A program made the translations under genes and the position numbers. DNA of 64,000 bases from NCBI GenBank assembly GCA_030063045.1, contig JAQSEB010000041.1, positions 1,667,501-1,731,500 of the forward strand, written 5' to 3'. The notes below the pieces were generated by a model, which worked only from the letters and a program-made list of their open reading frames with translations, had not been told where the DNA came from and ran no database searches. Numbering within the stretch: position 1 is the stretch's first letter; every line of letters starts with the position of its first letter. Shown here piece after piece: positions 34,918 to 45,916 of the stretch. The stretch is from Pratylenchus scribneri. Lineage: Eukaryota > Nematoda > Chromadorea > Rhabditida > Pratylenchidae.

Positions 34918-35230
34918 GTTCTTTTGGCCATATCTCGAGAAGGAAGCAACCAATTCAGGAAGGCGATATGCCATTTGAAAGCCCTAAATGTCCTCTAAAA
35001 AATGACTTTCTAAATGTTTTGAAATGTTAAAACAATTTGTAAAATAAACGGCTTTTCCTTACTCAATTAGAGAATTGGGGTTTATTTCACTCGAAGACAT
35101 GTAAGCTTTTTAAAGCTTGGATATTATTGAATTTAAATTAAGCCACTTTGTAGAGGGCACCTTGGGCTTCTAAAAAGTATATCGCCTTCCCAAATTGGCA
35201 ATTGACTCGTTGAGATATTGGCCAAAAAAT
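34918..35230. mobile_element. long-TIR element, family B, copy 2
   Basis: TTTTGGCCATATCTCGAGAA to GAGATATTGGCCAAAAAA. The arms of about 100 bp each contain AGGCGATATGCCATTTGAAA and its near-inverse. The best-preserved copy by eye. Confidence 0.75.
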
Positions 35231-37568
35231 GATCAAAATACTGAAAACGTCCCCTTCAAGTCCCAACTGTTCCTTTTCTTCGCTTTCTTTCATTTTGTGC
35301 TTATGAATCGGATGAATAATAATATTTTTGACTATTCTTCCCAATTCCAAGCATTCCGGATATACCCCATCTCCGTATCCTCCCAGTGTTCGCGCCTTTT
35401 CCAGCGCCTCCTGCTCGTTCCGTTCCCATCCAAACACCGAGGACCCAGCTAAAAAGAGGATCTGCCGCTCAAAATTCTCCGCCACAATATTCTTCCGCCT
35501 CACCGCCTCCCTTTTCCAATGAGTCCATTTCATCCATCCAGAATCAGTCCGGTCGAATTGCTCCATCCCCGTCCGATCCGCCACCGACGACCACAATGCC
35601 CCCTTCCACCCCTCACAATCCAGTTCTGCGCACCCACCCGACGACTTTTGTGTGTGAGGGAGAAGAAGATGATGTGAAGGGAATGAGGATGCACTCCCCC
35701 ACCTCCACCTTTCAATGGAGGCGACAATTAATTCCATCGTTGTGTTGGTTGTGCGCTTTTGCCGCCTTTTTCCGCGCACATCTGCCTTCAGCGGCGCCAC
35801 CTTTTGCTCCCTCCAGTCCCCTCCGTTCCCCTCACCTTCTCCTTTTTCGGGCCTTCCAGCAAAACCCACAGCACCTTTGGGGCCACCTTCATCCCCTTTA
35901 GTCCCCCACCTTTATTCCCCTCACAATTCGTTCCCCCTTTAGGTTTAGGCCCCCTCCATGCCACCTTCTCTTTTTTTCGGGCCTTGCCATCTTTCCTTCC
36001 ACCTTCATCCCTTTCAGCCCTGTGGCTGGCCACCTTTATTGCCTTCAAAATTCATCCACCCCTTCTCCTCCTTTTTATGGTGGGCACCGCGGCAAATTGA
36101 GGCTTACAGAAAGGCGGTGGGAGGGGGGAGCTGAAGGGAAGGCGGAGGCAAATGGGGTACGAGAAGGGCGAATTGTTCCACGCCGATCCAGCAGTACAAC
36201 AGAGGCAAAGGCTGGGGAAGGGGGGACAATGGGCGGCGAAGGGCGAATGAATGAATGGGAATTGGGTTGGAGGCTTGGGGGAACAAAAGTTTCGGTGGGA
36301 GGGGTATTGGGCGAATTGTGGGAAGGGAAGGGCACATTGTGTGGTTGGGGCCCCGGGGGCAATTCATTCACCAAAATTCGCCAAAATTCAGTACCATCGA
36401 TGGGCTGACAAAAGGACAGCACCCCGGGAGCGGTGGAGGCCGGAGGATGGAGGGGAAGGAAATGCTTTTGTGCTCGGGTCGAGATGGGGGGGCCGAAAGG
36501 TGGAAAAGGGCAATCGGAGGAAGGGGATTACGGTAAATGACGATGGAGGAAAAAAAGTGGTGAAGGAGGGGAAGTGCAAAACGGGGCCACAAAAATCCAA
36601 GGGGGCTAGGGCGAAGGAATGGAATAGAAGAAGCCGAGGGAAGGGAGGGGAAATGGCCAAACGACGGACGATTGTTGGAATGGGTGAATGACGCCAATGG
36701 GCGAAGGGGAGGGCGGAGGGGACAGTAATTAGCACCTTTGGATGGATGGAGGACCGGTTCCTCTGATGGAAGAGGACTCTGAAGTTTAACGTGAAAAAGC
36801 CGCCTCACTGAATGAATGGGAAAAAGAAGAAGCCAAAGGTGCGAACAGCAACATAATATTGCCCATTTGGAGGAGGGGGGAATGTCATTTTGGTGTGAAC
36901 ATTCAGCCAAAAGGACGAAAGTCAGCTGGCAATAATAAGGGAGGAGGGAAGGAGGAGAAGCGGCTGGAAATAAGGGAACGAAGAGCTGTCAGTAAAGAAG
37001 AAAGGCAAAAGGGAGGAGAGGCGCAAAACAAACAACCGGATGGGATGGGGTGTACGGCGCCACGGACCCTTCCCCTTTCCTTTTTTCACCACAATTGTGC
37101 CTGTCATCACACATTGCCACCTTCCTCCTCCTCCCCCACCCCCTTTTACGCCGCCATTTCTTCGCCCACCGTCCCCCTCATTCTCCCCTCCCTATTCATT
37201 CACAGCCAATCGTATTCATCCGTCCCGCCCATTCCGACGATGTGCCCCTTCGCCACATTTTTCCCTCATCTTTCAAATGCTCACAGCAACCATCACCCAC
37301 CCAAAAGTCCGGGAGCCTCACTTCCATGCCTTTTTTCTCACTCAATTCAGCATTTTTGGCCTTTGCCTCTGTACCCACCGCCACTGGCCTAATTGCCAAC
37401 CCCATCTCGTCCAATCCAAATCATCCCCCCCCCCCTTCCTCACCCTTATATTGCCTCCCTTTTGCCCCCTAATTGGCCTTTGCCGGCTAATTGTTGCTCC
37501 CTCCTTCCTTTGTGTCGATCAATTGCCAAACCCCATCCCACCCATAATTTACCCTTCCCTTTCCCAAA

Positions 37569-40500
37569 ATGCCTCCAGGAATGGCCTCGTCCTCAGCAAC
37601 AGTGGCAGTGGCCCAGCAGCCAACAACAATTTCGGACCAATCTCAACAACAAATTGTTCACAATTTGACCCAAAATTCAACGCCAAATTCCTCCTCCCAA
37701 CAATTCCCGAATGAACCGTTGGATCAGAAGCCACCGCATGCATTTCTGCTTGATCAGAAATTGTCAAATGGCAATGGATTGGGTGGCCCATCGCCACTTT
37801 TTCTTGACCAAAAATTTGAACAACAACAAAAGGCGGCCGCCGCTGCAGCAGCCGTCGCCGTTTTTGGTGATTCTTCAAATGCTGGTGGCGGCCAAACGCA
37901 TGCTTTCCTCCTCAACAGGTCGAAATTGGCAATGAATTTTTGGCCAAAATTGCTCTTTCCTTTCTTGCCACAAATTATTTTATGCCATTTAGGAGGATGA
38001 GCCATTTTGAAGTTGGCAATTTTATCCTCCCACGATTCATACTCACTCAGAGAGTCAAAATGCCTTAGAAACATAGCCCAATATTCATCCTCTGAGATCT
38101 AACTTCTTAAATTGATAAGCCCTAAATCCCGGAATGGTGCATGTCAAACAGCAGGCACCAAAACTCCTATTTAGAATGACCCTATTATGTTTTCTAGGGA
38201 CATAAATCCTTTTGATGAGGCATGTAGGTCAATAACAGTGAATTAGGGTGTGGCATATAATTAAGTAAGCTTAAGATCTAATCAAGGTCTTTCTAATTCA
38301 TGTCCCCAATTCATATTCTCCATTCTCCATCATTTTATCATCTTCAAAGTTCAAACCTATAGGGGACAATTGAGTACCGCCGATAGTATCCCCACAATGG
38401 TTTTTGGCCTGTATCTCAGCGAGACAATAATTAATCTGATGAGGCGATATACCATTTTAAAGCCCAAAGTATCTTCTACAACGTGGCCTAATTTAAATTT
38501 CATATAATCAATCTTTAAAAAAGTTACAGGTCTTTGAATGTATTGAACCCAAATTTTCTGGTTGAGTGAGGAAAAGTCGCTTATTTTACAAATTATATTA
38601 AGATTTCATAACAATTAGAAAAGCCACTTTTTAGAGGACATTTAGGGCTTTAAATTGGCATATCGCCTTCCTGAATTGGTTCCTTCTTTCTAGAGATATG
38701 GCCAAAAAAACAAGTCCAGGTCATTGTCTCTATCGTAACTGGGAGATAGATGGACAAAATCCTCATCCCTTTAAATATAGCTAAAAAAAACCCAACTAAA
38801 ATTCCAATAAAACCCGAATTTCAGTTCCACATTGCCCTCTTCTGCCTCAGCCGCCTACCACTATGCCCAATCGCCGGGCACTGCCTATTCCACATTTTAT
38901 GCCACAAATGGCGGTGGCCAAGGCCAACAACAATTTGGCATGCAATCCGCCGATTTATACGGCCACCATTTAGGCCAACATCAAGTCCAATCTACGGCAC
39001 ATTTTCTCTATGCCAATCAGCCGGCCAGTTCCCCGGAAGGTGTGGATCAAACAAAAAAAATTGGATCGATCCACAAAATCGACTCATAAATTCTACCCCA
39101 TTCACAAAATATATTTTGGGCACAAAATTGATACTAATTTTGATTTGGGGGATGTGGGAGGATGAATGGATCGAGCGGCCCCGCAAAATTAGCTCCAATT
39201 TTATTTGGGGAAGGGAGAGAATGAATATTTTGCTGTATAGAATACGAAAAATCCGCAACAGGACAATTTCAGAATCTAGGCACGATATTTTGGCCATATC
39301 TCGAGAAGGAAGCAACCAATTCAGGAAGCCGATATGCCATTTGAAAGCCCAAAATGTCCTCTAAAAAGTGGCTTTTCTAATTGTTTTTGAAATGATAAAA
39401 CAATTCGTAAAATAGGCGGCTTTTCCTCACTCAGTCATAAAATAGGCTTATACATTCAAATACATGTAACTTTTTTAAAGCTTGGATTTTATAAAATTTA
39501 AATTAGACCACTTTGTAGAGGATATTTTAGGCTTTAAAATGGTATATCGCCTTCCCATATTGGCTATTGCCTTGCAGAGCAATAAGACAAAAACTAATTC
39601 AGTAACCAATCATCTTCTACCAAAAAATCCAATTAATCAAAACAAATCCTAAACCTTTATCAAAAGGTTTCCCAAATGAACGGCCGGCATCGTCGAGTTC
39701 GGCACAAGGTGGGGTTGGCAGTGGCCCGGCTGGGCCATGCACACGGATAATTGAAGGCAGCGAAGTGCACATAAATGCAAAGGGGAAGAAGACGAGGAAG
39801 CCACGGACAATTTACACATCACAACAATTGAATGCACTCAATCAGAGGTGATACAATATTTTGGGTTTTTTTTGGGGTAAATGCCAATTGAATTGATGAA
39901 ATGAAGTGCCCTCAGGGAAAGGCACAAGAATATTCTTGGGTGGAATCCATTTAGTTGGCAGGAATGAATTTTAATTATCTACAATCCACAAAATTGGGTC
40001 AAATATAATTGTAAAATTGGGTTCTTTATACTTTTTTGGCCAAAAAATATCGCGGCATTAACTTAAAGTCTTGATGGATCTATCTTATTAGTTGATGCAG
40101 TGGATTATGGCTTTGAATTGATCAAAAATCGGAAGGCATCGGATTTTAGTCCATTTTATCAAAAAATAAAATTGTGTTGATCCACCCTCCATTTTAATGC
40201 CGAAAATATTAATCATTTGATTCAATTAAATTCACAGGTTCAACTCAACCCAATATTTGGCTTTGCCGGATCGGGCCGAATTGGCCGCCGAATTGCAATT
40301 GACCCAAACCCAAGTGAGTCAAAAACCAATTTCAACCATTTTTGAATGGATTTTGGCCAATCCATTTCGGGGAAATATGTGCCCGCGGGCAGTCTTTTTT
40401 CCTCTTCCTCCTTTTCTTATCTGGTCCGGCCAATCTTGGCACACGCGCACCTGTCATTCGCCCCAATTCCTCCTCTCCTTTTCCCATCAAACATTATTCA

Positions 40501-43500
40501 TATTGGCATTGCCCCTTTCCCCTCCTTTTTTCCCTGCGGTCATCCACCTGTTCTCCCTTGAGGGAAGAAATGTGGGCAAAAAATGGGCACTGGATATTGT
40601 GGAATTGGACAATAATAGAAAAAGAGAAGAAGAAGAATGGGAAGCGGAACATAAGGAATTGTTTTGTGGATGGGGGAAAAAGAAGAATGGACTTGTCAAG
40701 GCACTAATCCCCTCTCCCTCTCCTTCACATTCAATCCATCCTTGACTGGGGAATTGGGGTTTGATGATGGGAAATATTTGAGGTGGAGGAATGGTTTTGG
40801 TTTGAGGACAAGTTTTTGATGGAAAAGGATGTAAGGGAATTGAAAATTGAATGATGGATTAGGTGGGCATCCGAAAATGTTATTGGCATCCACACCTTTT
40901 ATGGCGCTTTGGGATGGATGTCGATTAAGCTAATAATATTGCCAAAATAATAATAATTAGATCGGAATAGAATGTTGATCGAAAAGGAAAATAGGCGATT
41001 TTGTTGCATTTATTATGGAAAACTTACTTATACAAATTTCTACAAAAAAATACCAAAAAAATATAGATTAAAGGAAATGGAGATTGGTCCATTCAATGGA
41101 AGAATGTGTACGGTATTCCGGAAATTTTTGTTTTTTAATTTCAGATTATGCTGGCTAAATAGGTTGAATTATTTTTCTGGAAAATAAGCAGAATTATATC
41201 TTTCCAATTAAAACTTTCCGAAGAATTATTTCTTTCCGGTTAAAACTTTTCGGTAAACACAAAAAATCAGAATTTAACCGGAATGAAATACATTTAGGCA
41301 AAACATAATTTCCAGAAAGAACACAATTTAGGCAAAAACACATTTTCTGGAAAGAAAGAGGCAAAACACATTTTATTTTCCGAAAGGAAATGGGGCCAAT
41401 ACTTTTCCGGAAAGAAATTGGGCAAAATACATTCCGGAAAGAAATGGGGCAAATACACTTTCCGGAAAGAAAAGTGCAAAACACATTTTCCGGAAAGAAA
41501 AGTGCAAAACACATTTTCCGGAAAGAAAAGTGCAAAACACATTTTCCGGAAAGAAAAGTGCAAAACACATTTTCCGGAAAGAAAAGTGCAAAATACATTT
41601 TCCGGAAAGAAAAGTGCAAAACACATTTTCCGGAAAGAAAAGTGCAAAACAAAACACATTTTCCGGAAAGAAAAGTGCAAAACACATTTTCCTGAAAGAA
41701 AAGTGCAAAACACATTTTTGGGGCAAATTCATTTTCCGGAAAGAAAAGTGCAAAATACATTTTTGGGGCAAATTCATTTTCCGGAAAGAAAAGTGCAAAA
41801 CACATTTTTGGGGCAAATTCATTTTCCGGAAAGAAAAGTGCAAAATACATTTTTGGGGCAAATTCATTTTCCGGAAAGAAAAGTGCAAAATACATTTTTG
41901 TGCAAATTCATTTTCCGGAAAGAAAATTGCAAAATACATTTTTGGGGCAAATTCATTTTCCGGAAAGAAAAGTGCAAAATACATTTTCCGGAAAGAAAAG
42001 TGCAAAACACATTTTTGGGGCAAATTCATTTTCCGGAAAGAAAAGTGCAAAATACATTTTTGGGGCAAATTCATTTTCCGGAAAGAAAAGTGCAAAACAC
42101 ATTTTTGGGGCAAATTCATTTTCCGGAAAGAAAAGTGCAAAATACATTTTTGGGGCAAATTCATTTTCCGGAAAGAAAAGTGCAAAATACATTTTTGTGC
42201 AAATTCATTTTCCGGAAAGAAAATTGCAAAATACATTTTTGGGGCAAATTCATTTTCCGGAAAGAAAAGTGCAAAATACATTTTCCGGAAAGAAAAGTGC
42301 AAAACACATTTTTGGGGCAAATTCATTTTCCGGAAAGAAAAGTGCAAAATACATTTTCCGGAAAGAAAAGTGCAAAACACATTTTTGGGGCAAATTCATT
42401 TTCCGGAAAGAAAAGTGCAAAATACATTTTTGGGGCAAATTCATTTTCCGGAAAGAAAAGTGCAAAATACATTTTTGGGGCAAATTCATTTTCCGGAAAG
42501 AAAAGTGCAAAATACATTTTTGTGCAAATTCATTTTCCGGAAAGAAAATTGCAAAATACATTTTTGGGGCAAATTCATTTTCCGGAAAGAAAAGTGCAAA
42601 ATACATTTTCCGGAAAGAAAAGTGCAAAACACATTTTTGGGGCAAATTCATTTTCCGGAAAGAAAAGTGCAAAACACATTTTTGGGGCAAATTCATTTTC
42701 CGGAAAGAAAAGTGCAAAATACATTTTCCGGAAAGAAAAGTGCAAAACACATTTTTAGGGCAAATTCATTTTCCGGAAAGAAAAGTGCAAAATACATTTT
42801 TGGGGCAAATTCATTTCCAGAAAGAAATGGGGCAAATTCATTTTCCGTAAAGAAATGGGCAAAACACATTTTCCTTGAGCAGAATCTAAACGGAATGAAA
42901 TACATTTTCAATCAAAAATACATTTCCGGAATCCCGTATTCCTTCTCTCATTAAATCACCCAGTCTTGAAATTGATGGAGCTCAAAAAGAAACAAAAACT
43001 GGCTTTTAAAATATTTAAAAATTTAATCCATTCCTCCAATTTTTCAGGTGAAAATTTGGTTCCAAAATCGGCGAAGCAAAAGCAAAAAGCAGGTCCGTCC
43101 CTGGCAATCAATAAATAAATAAATGAATTGGGGCTCCCACCCAAAATTAACACATTTTGCCCATTTCAGGGAAGGAACGGACATTGCGGGAGCCAAAACG
43201 ATTTTCGATCATCCGAAGACGAGGAAAGTATTCGAGGCAGTGGAATGCATCATCATCCGGGAGATGGGAATGGTGGTGGCGGAAGTACTGGCAGAACGGA
43301 CGAATCAGCCGGAGGCACACCGAATTGTTCGGCCGGAACGGTGACAAACGGTGGAGTGGGTGGCGGTGATGAAAATGGAGGAGGAGGCGAAGAGGATGGC
43401 AGCGGTATGGAGAGCAAAACAAAGACGGGAATTGGCAGTGGATTGGATGGAACGGCAGATTTGGGGCCAGATACTGCACAAAAACAGAATGGAACAATGT

Positions 43501-45230
43501 TGGCCCAGCCGTCAATTGCATTCCCCGTTCAGCAGGCGGCACCCTCATCCGGGTTGGGCATGCCACCAACGGCAACAGCAGAACATCAACATTTGTGGGC
43601 TGGCACACAAATGGGCCAGCTGGATGGAATGGCCACAACGGCATTGGGAGGAATGATGCACGGTGGGTTTTGGCTTTTGGGTCATTTTTGGGAATTGATC
43701 TGACCTAAATTACCCAAATCCTCTTATGTTCGAAACATTAAACATTTGAATACCGCCGATTGAGTACCTTATCATTCTTTTGGCCATATATCGAGAAGGA
43801 AGCAGCCAATTCAGGAAGGCGATATGCAATTTTAAAGCCCTAAATATCCTCTAAAAAGTGGCTAACCTATTGTAATGAAATTTTGAAACATTTTGTTAAA
43901 TAAGCAGCTTTTCCTCGACAAATTTGGATTATTTGATAAAAATTAAAGGATTCTTAAATTCTAGTTTTTATCTCATAAAATTAAAAATTTCAAAAATATT
44001 TTTATAACATTAAATAGAGTATTTTCCCCTCTATCAAATTATGCCAGGATCGTTAAAATCGGTTCAGCCATTGCTGAGTTATAAGTATTTAAAAATAATG
44101 CATGTCCAATCATGGATTGGCGTGAGTGATGGTGCCCTCAGGACACATTGAATCCCGCTCTCTCATTGATTAAAGGGAAGGGAGAAAATACGGTAGCAGA
44201 ACAACTCCTCACAGTCAGCGTCAAATGAATATGCCTTGAGGGTACACACTTCACTTTTCTTTATGGTCCACTCTTCCCTTCTCTTTGTATTCGTGTTGAT
44301 TACTCCAGCCAATTTGAGGCCACCTATTTTGCGCATTCATAATTCCCTTCACTCCCAACCTTTCTTGATGATCTTGGTATCGTTTGAAAGAGGAGAAAAT
44401 TGCCTATCTTTTTATATAAATAAGGTTATATTATTTATTCCAATTTAAAATTTTATTTTAATTAAAATTATCTGAGCAAGGATCTGAGAGGTCACCATCT
44501 TTAGGCACTCATAACTCTGTTCATTCTTAACCGTTTTTGATGATTTCGGTGCCATTTGAAAGATGAGAAAATCCTCTATCTTTTGGATATAAATTTTGTT
44601 CAAAAATCTTCTAAATTAACATTTTATTCAGATTTAAAAGAAATGAGATTGGATATTTGGGGATTTAGAGACGGTCTTCTGAGGATTATTATTATTATCA
44701 AACTTTGGTAACAAAAACGCAATTGTCTTCAAAAGCCACCTTTTAGAGGACACTTTAGGCTTTAAAATGGTATATCGCCTTCCCGAATTGGATATTGCCT
44801 CGTTGAGCTACGGATGAAAAACTAATTGGAGTTCTCAATATAGGCTCTACTCAAATTTTTTCCTTAATTTTCATTCCATTCCCATATCAACCAAAAAAAT
44901 TATTTTACAGGTTATCCGTCGCCTTTCCACTATTCAACCGGCCCAACGCCCTCGGCCACTGCAATTGGGCCAATGATGGATTTTGGCGGTGGCGGTGCTA
45001 GCCATTTCCCATCGATGGCCTATTTCCCCGGGATGGAACATCAACCAAAATTGGATCCACTGGGCCAATCAATGTCGGCGGCAATGTACGCGTATGATTC
45101 GGCGGCTGCCTCCGCCGCCTATTTGCCGGCATTTTATGGAGGTATGGGCGGGCAATGCGGTCCATTTCCGGCATATCCGCCACCAACCAATGGCCAACAA
45201 CAGTCACAGCATTTTTCGGGAGGACAATGA
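37569..45230 (+). CDS. ceh-43: Distal-less/Dlx-type homeobox transcription factor (ceh-43 homologue)
   Basis: Seven exons: 37569-37918, 38825-39039, 39667-39847, 40238-40313, 43048-43092, 43170-43662 and 44911-45230. They total 1,680 nt (559 aa) with every phase in agreement. The N-terminus is rich in Gln, Ser and Ala (an eight-residue Ala run near residue 93). The homeodomain spans about residues 231-290: [37 protein letters not shown] and [14 protein letters not shown]. The diagnostic W48, F49, Q50, N51 and R53 are all present, as is the Distal-less helix 1-2 signature. The tail is Gly/Met/Pro-rich with tyrosines. In C. elegans ceh-43 acts in head epidermis and dopaminergic neurons. The fourth intron (2,734 nt) splits the homeobox before helix 3 and carries a tandem array. 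Several TIR elements sit in the other introns. The symbol rests on homeodomain class, not synteny. Confidence 0.92.
38395..38712. mobile_element. long-TIR element, family B, copy 3
   Basis: Inverted orientation relative to copy 2: begins TTTTTGGCCTGTATCTCAGC and ends TTCTAGAGATATGGCCAAAA. It lies in the first homeobox-gene intron. Confidence 0.7.
39288..39595. mobile_element. long-TIR element, family B, copy 4
   Basis: Begins TTTTGGCCATATCTCGAGAA; the right arm GGTATATCGCCTTCCCATAT is inverted to the left arm, and the far end is decayed. Second homeobox-gene intron. Confidence 0.65.
41400..42860. repeat. tandem satellite array with palindromic TTTCCGGAAA core
   Basis: About 35 copies of a core TTTTCCGGAAAGAAAAGTGC in 28-nt short units and 45-nt long units. 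Long units add CATTTTTGGGGCAAATT. Variant units (TTTTTGTGC and GAAAATTGC) recur near 41891, 42188 and 42512, so there is a higher-order repeat of about 300 bp. The 45-nt unit is a multiple of three, so it produces long open frames on both strands that are not genes. It lies wholly in the homeobox-splitting intron. Confidence 0.95.
43776..44828. mobile_element. long-TIR element, family B, copy 5, split by an insertion
   Basis: The left arm is at 43776-43930 (TTTTGGCCATATATCGAGAA) and the right arm at about 44735-44828 (GGTATATCGCCTTCCCGAAT). The 800 bp between are unrelated to the other copies. They carry repeated TTCTTGATGATCTTGGT / TTTTGATGATTTCGGT motifs, suggesting nested insertion. Confidence 0.55.
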
Positions 45231-45916
45231 TAAAATGAAAGGGAGATGAAAAAATGAAAATGATTCGGCCCATCCGGGTGTTGTTTTGCCCTCCCTCTTT
45301 TGCCACAATACAAATCCATGTCCAAAAATTGTGTTCAATTTTTCCATTTTCCCACATCCCAATATTCCCCCCATTTTCTCAGTGATCGCAGCACATTTTT
45401 TCCATTTTAAAAAACACTCAAAGACTTCTTGCCCCTCTCCCATTCATAAACATTTAATCGAATTTATATATTGATATTATTGAAAATGAAACAAGAAAAT
45501 ACACAAATATTTTATAATTTCGGTGGACAATGAATTAAATATATACGTTTCAATGACTTGGCAATTCTTTTGGTAATATCTCAACAAGACATTTGCCAAT
45601 TTTAGAAGGCAATATATCATTTGAAAGCCTAAAGTGTCCTCTACAATTTGAGCCATTTTAAATTTTATAAAATCCAGGATTTTAAAAAGTTACATGTCTT
45701 TGATTGTAATAAACCCAAATTCTCTGACTGATTGAGGAAAGTCGCTTATTTAAAAATTATTTTAACATATCAAAAACAATTAGTTAGACCACTTTTTAGA
45801 GGACATTTAGGGCTTTCAAATGGCATATCCCCTTCCAGAATTGGTTGCTTTCTTCTCGAGATATGACCAAAAGGACAAGCCCATGTACTGAAAACGTGAT
45901 AGTCTATGGAATTTAA
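45231..45916. other. homeobox-gene 3' region and spacer with family B copy 6
   Basis: Convergent spacer before the NRF-like gene. 45231-45555 is probable 3'UTR of the homeobox gene. A long-TIR element of family B occupies about 45560-45872 (arms AATATATCATTTGAAAGCC and AAATGGCATATCCCCTTCC). Confidence 0.6.

Larger units (their letters stand above)
31800..37568. other. repeat-rich, strand-asymmetric region upstream of the homeobox gene
   Basis: No gene is supported in almost 6 kb. Plus-strand composition alternates between pyrimidine-rich blocks (about 31.9-32.5, 33.45-33.84, 35.35-36.09, 37.06-37.56 kb) and purine-rich blocks (about 32.52-32.85, 33.85-34.2, 36.09-37.04 kb). Long frames here exist on both strands but are low-complexity. 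The open frame near 35.45-35.66 kb (Pro/Ser-rich) is the most protein-like and could be an unseen 5' exon of the homeobox gene, but nothing shows it. TIR elements lie at 33.0, 34.2 and 34.9 kb. Confidence 0.5.

Noticed and set aside
35138..37714. Long Pro/Ser- or Gly/Arg-rich open frames upstream of the homeobox gene.
   Set aside because: They appear on both strands at once, follow purine/pyrimidine skew, and show no domain or splice structure.
41194..42954. Very long overlapping open frames on both strands (up to 474 codons).
   Set aside because: They are produced by a 45-nt tandem repeat lacking stops; the translations are simple repeats in every frame and lie within a homeobox-gene intron.
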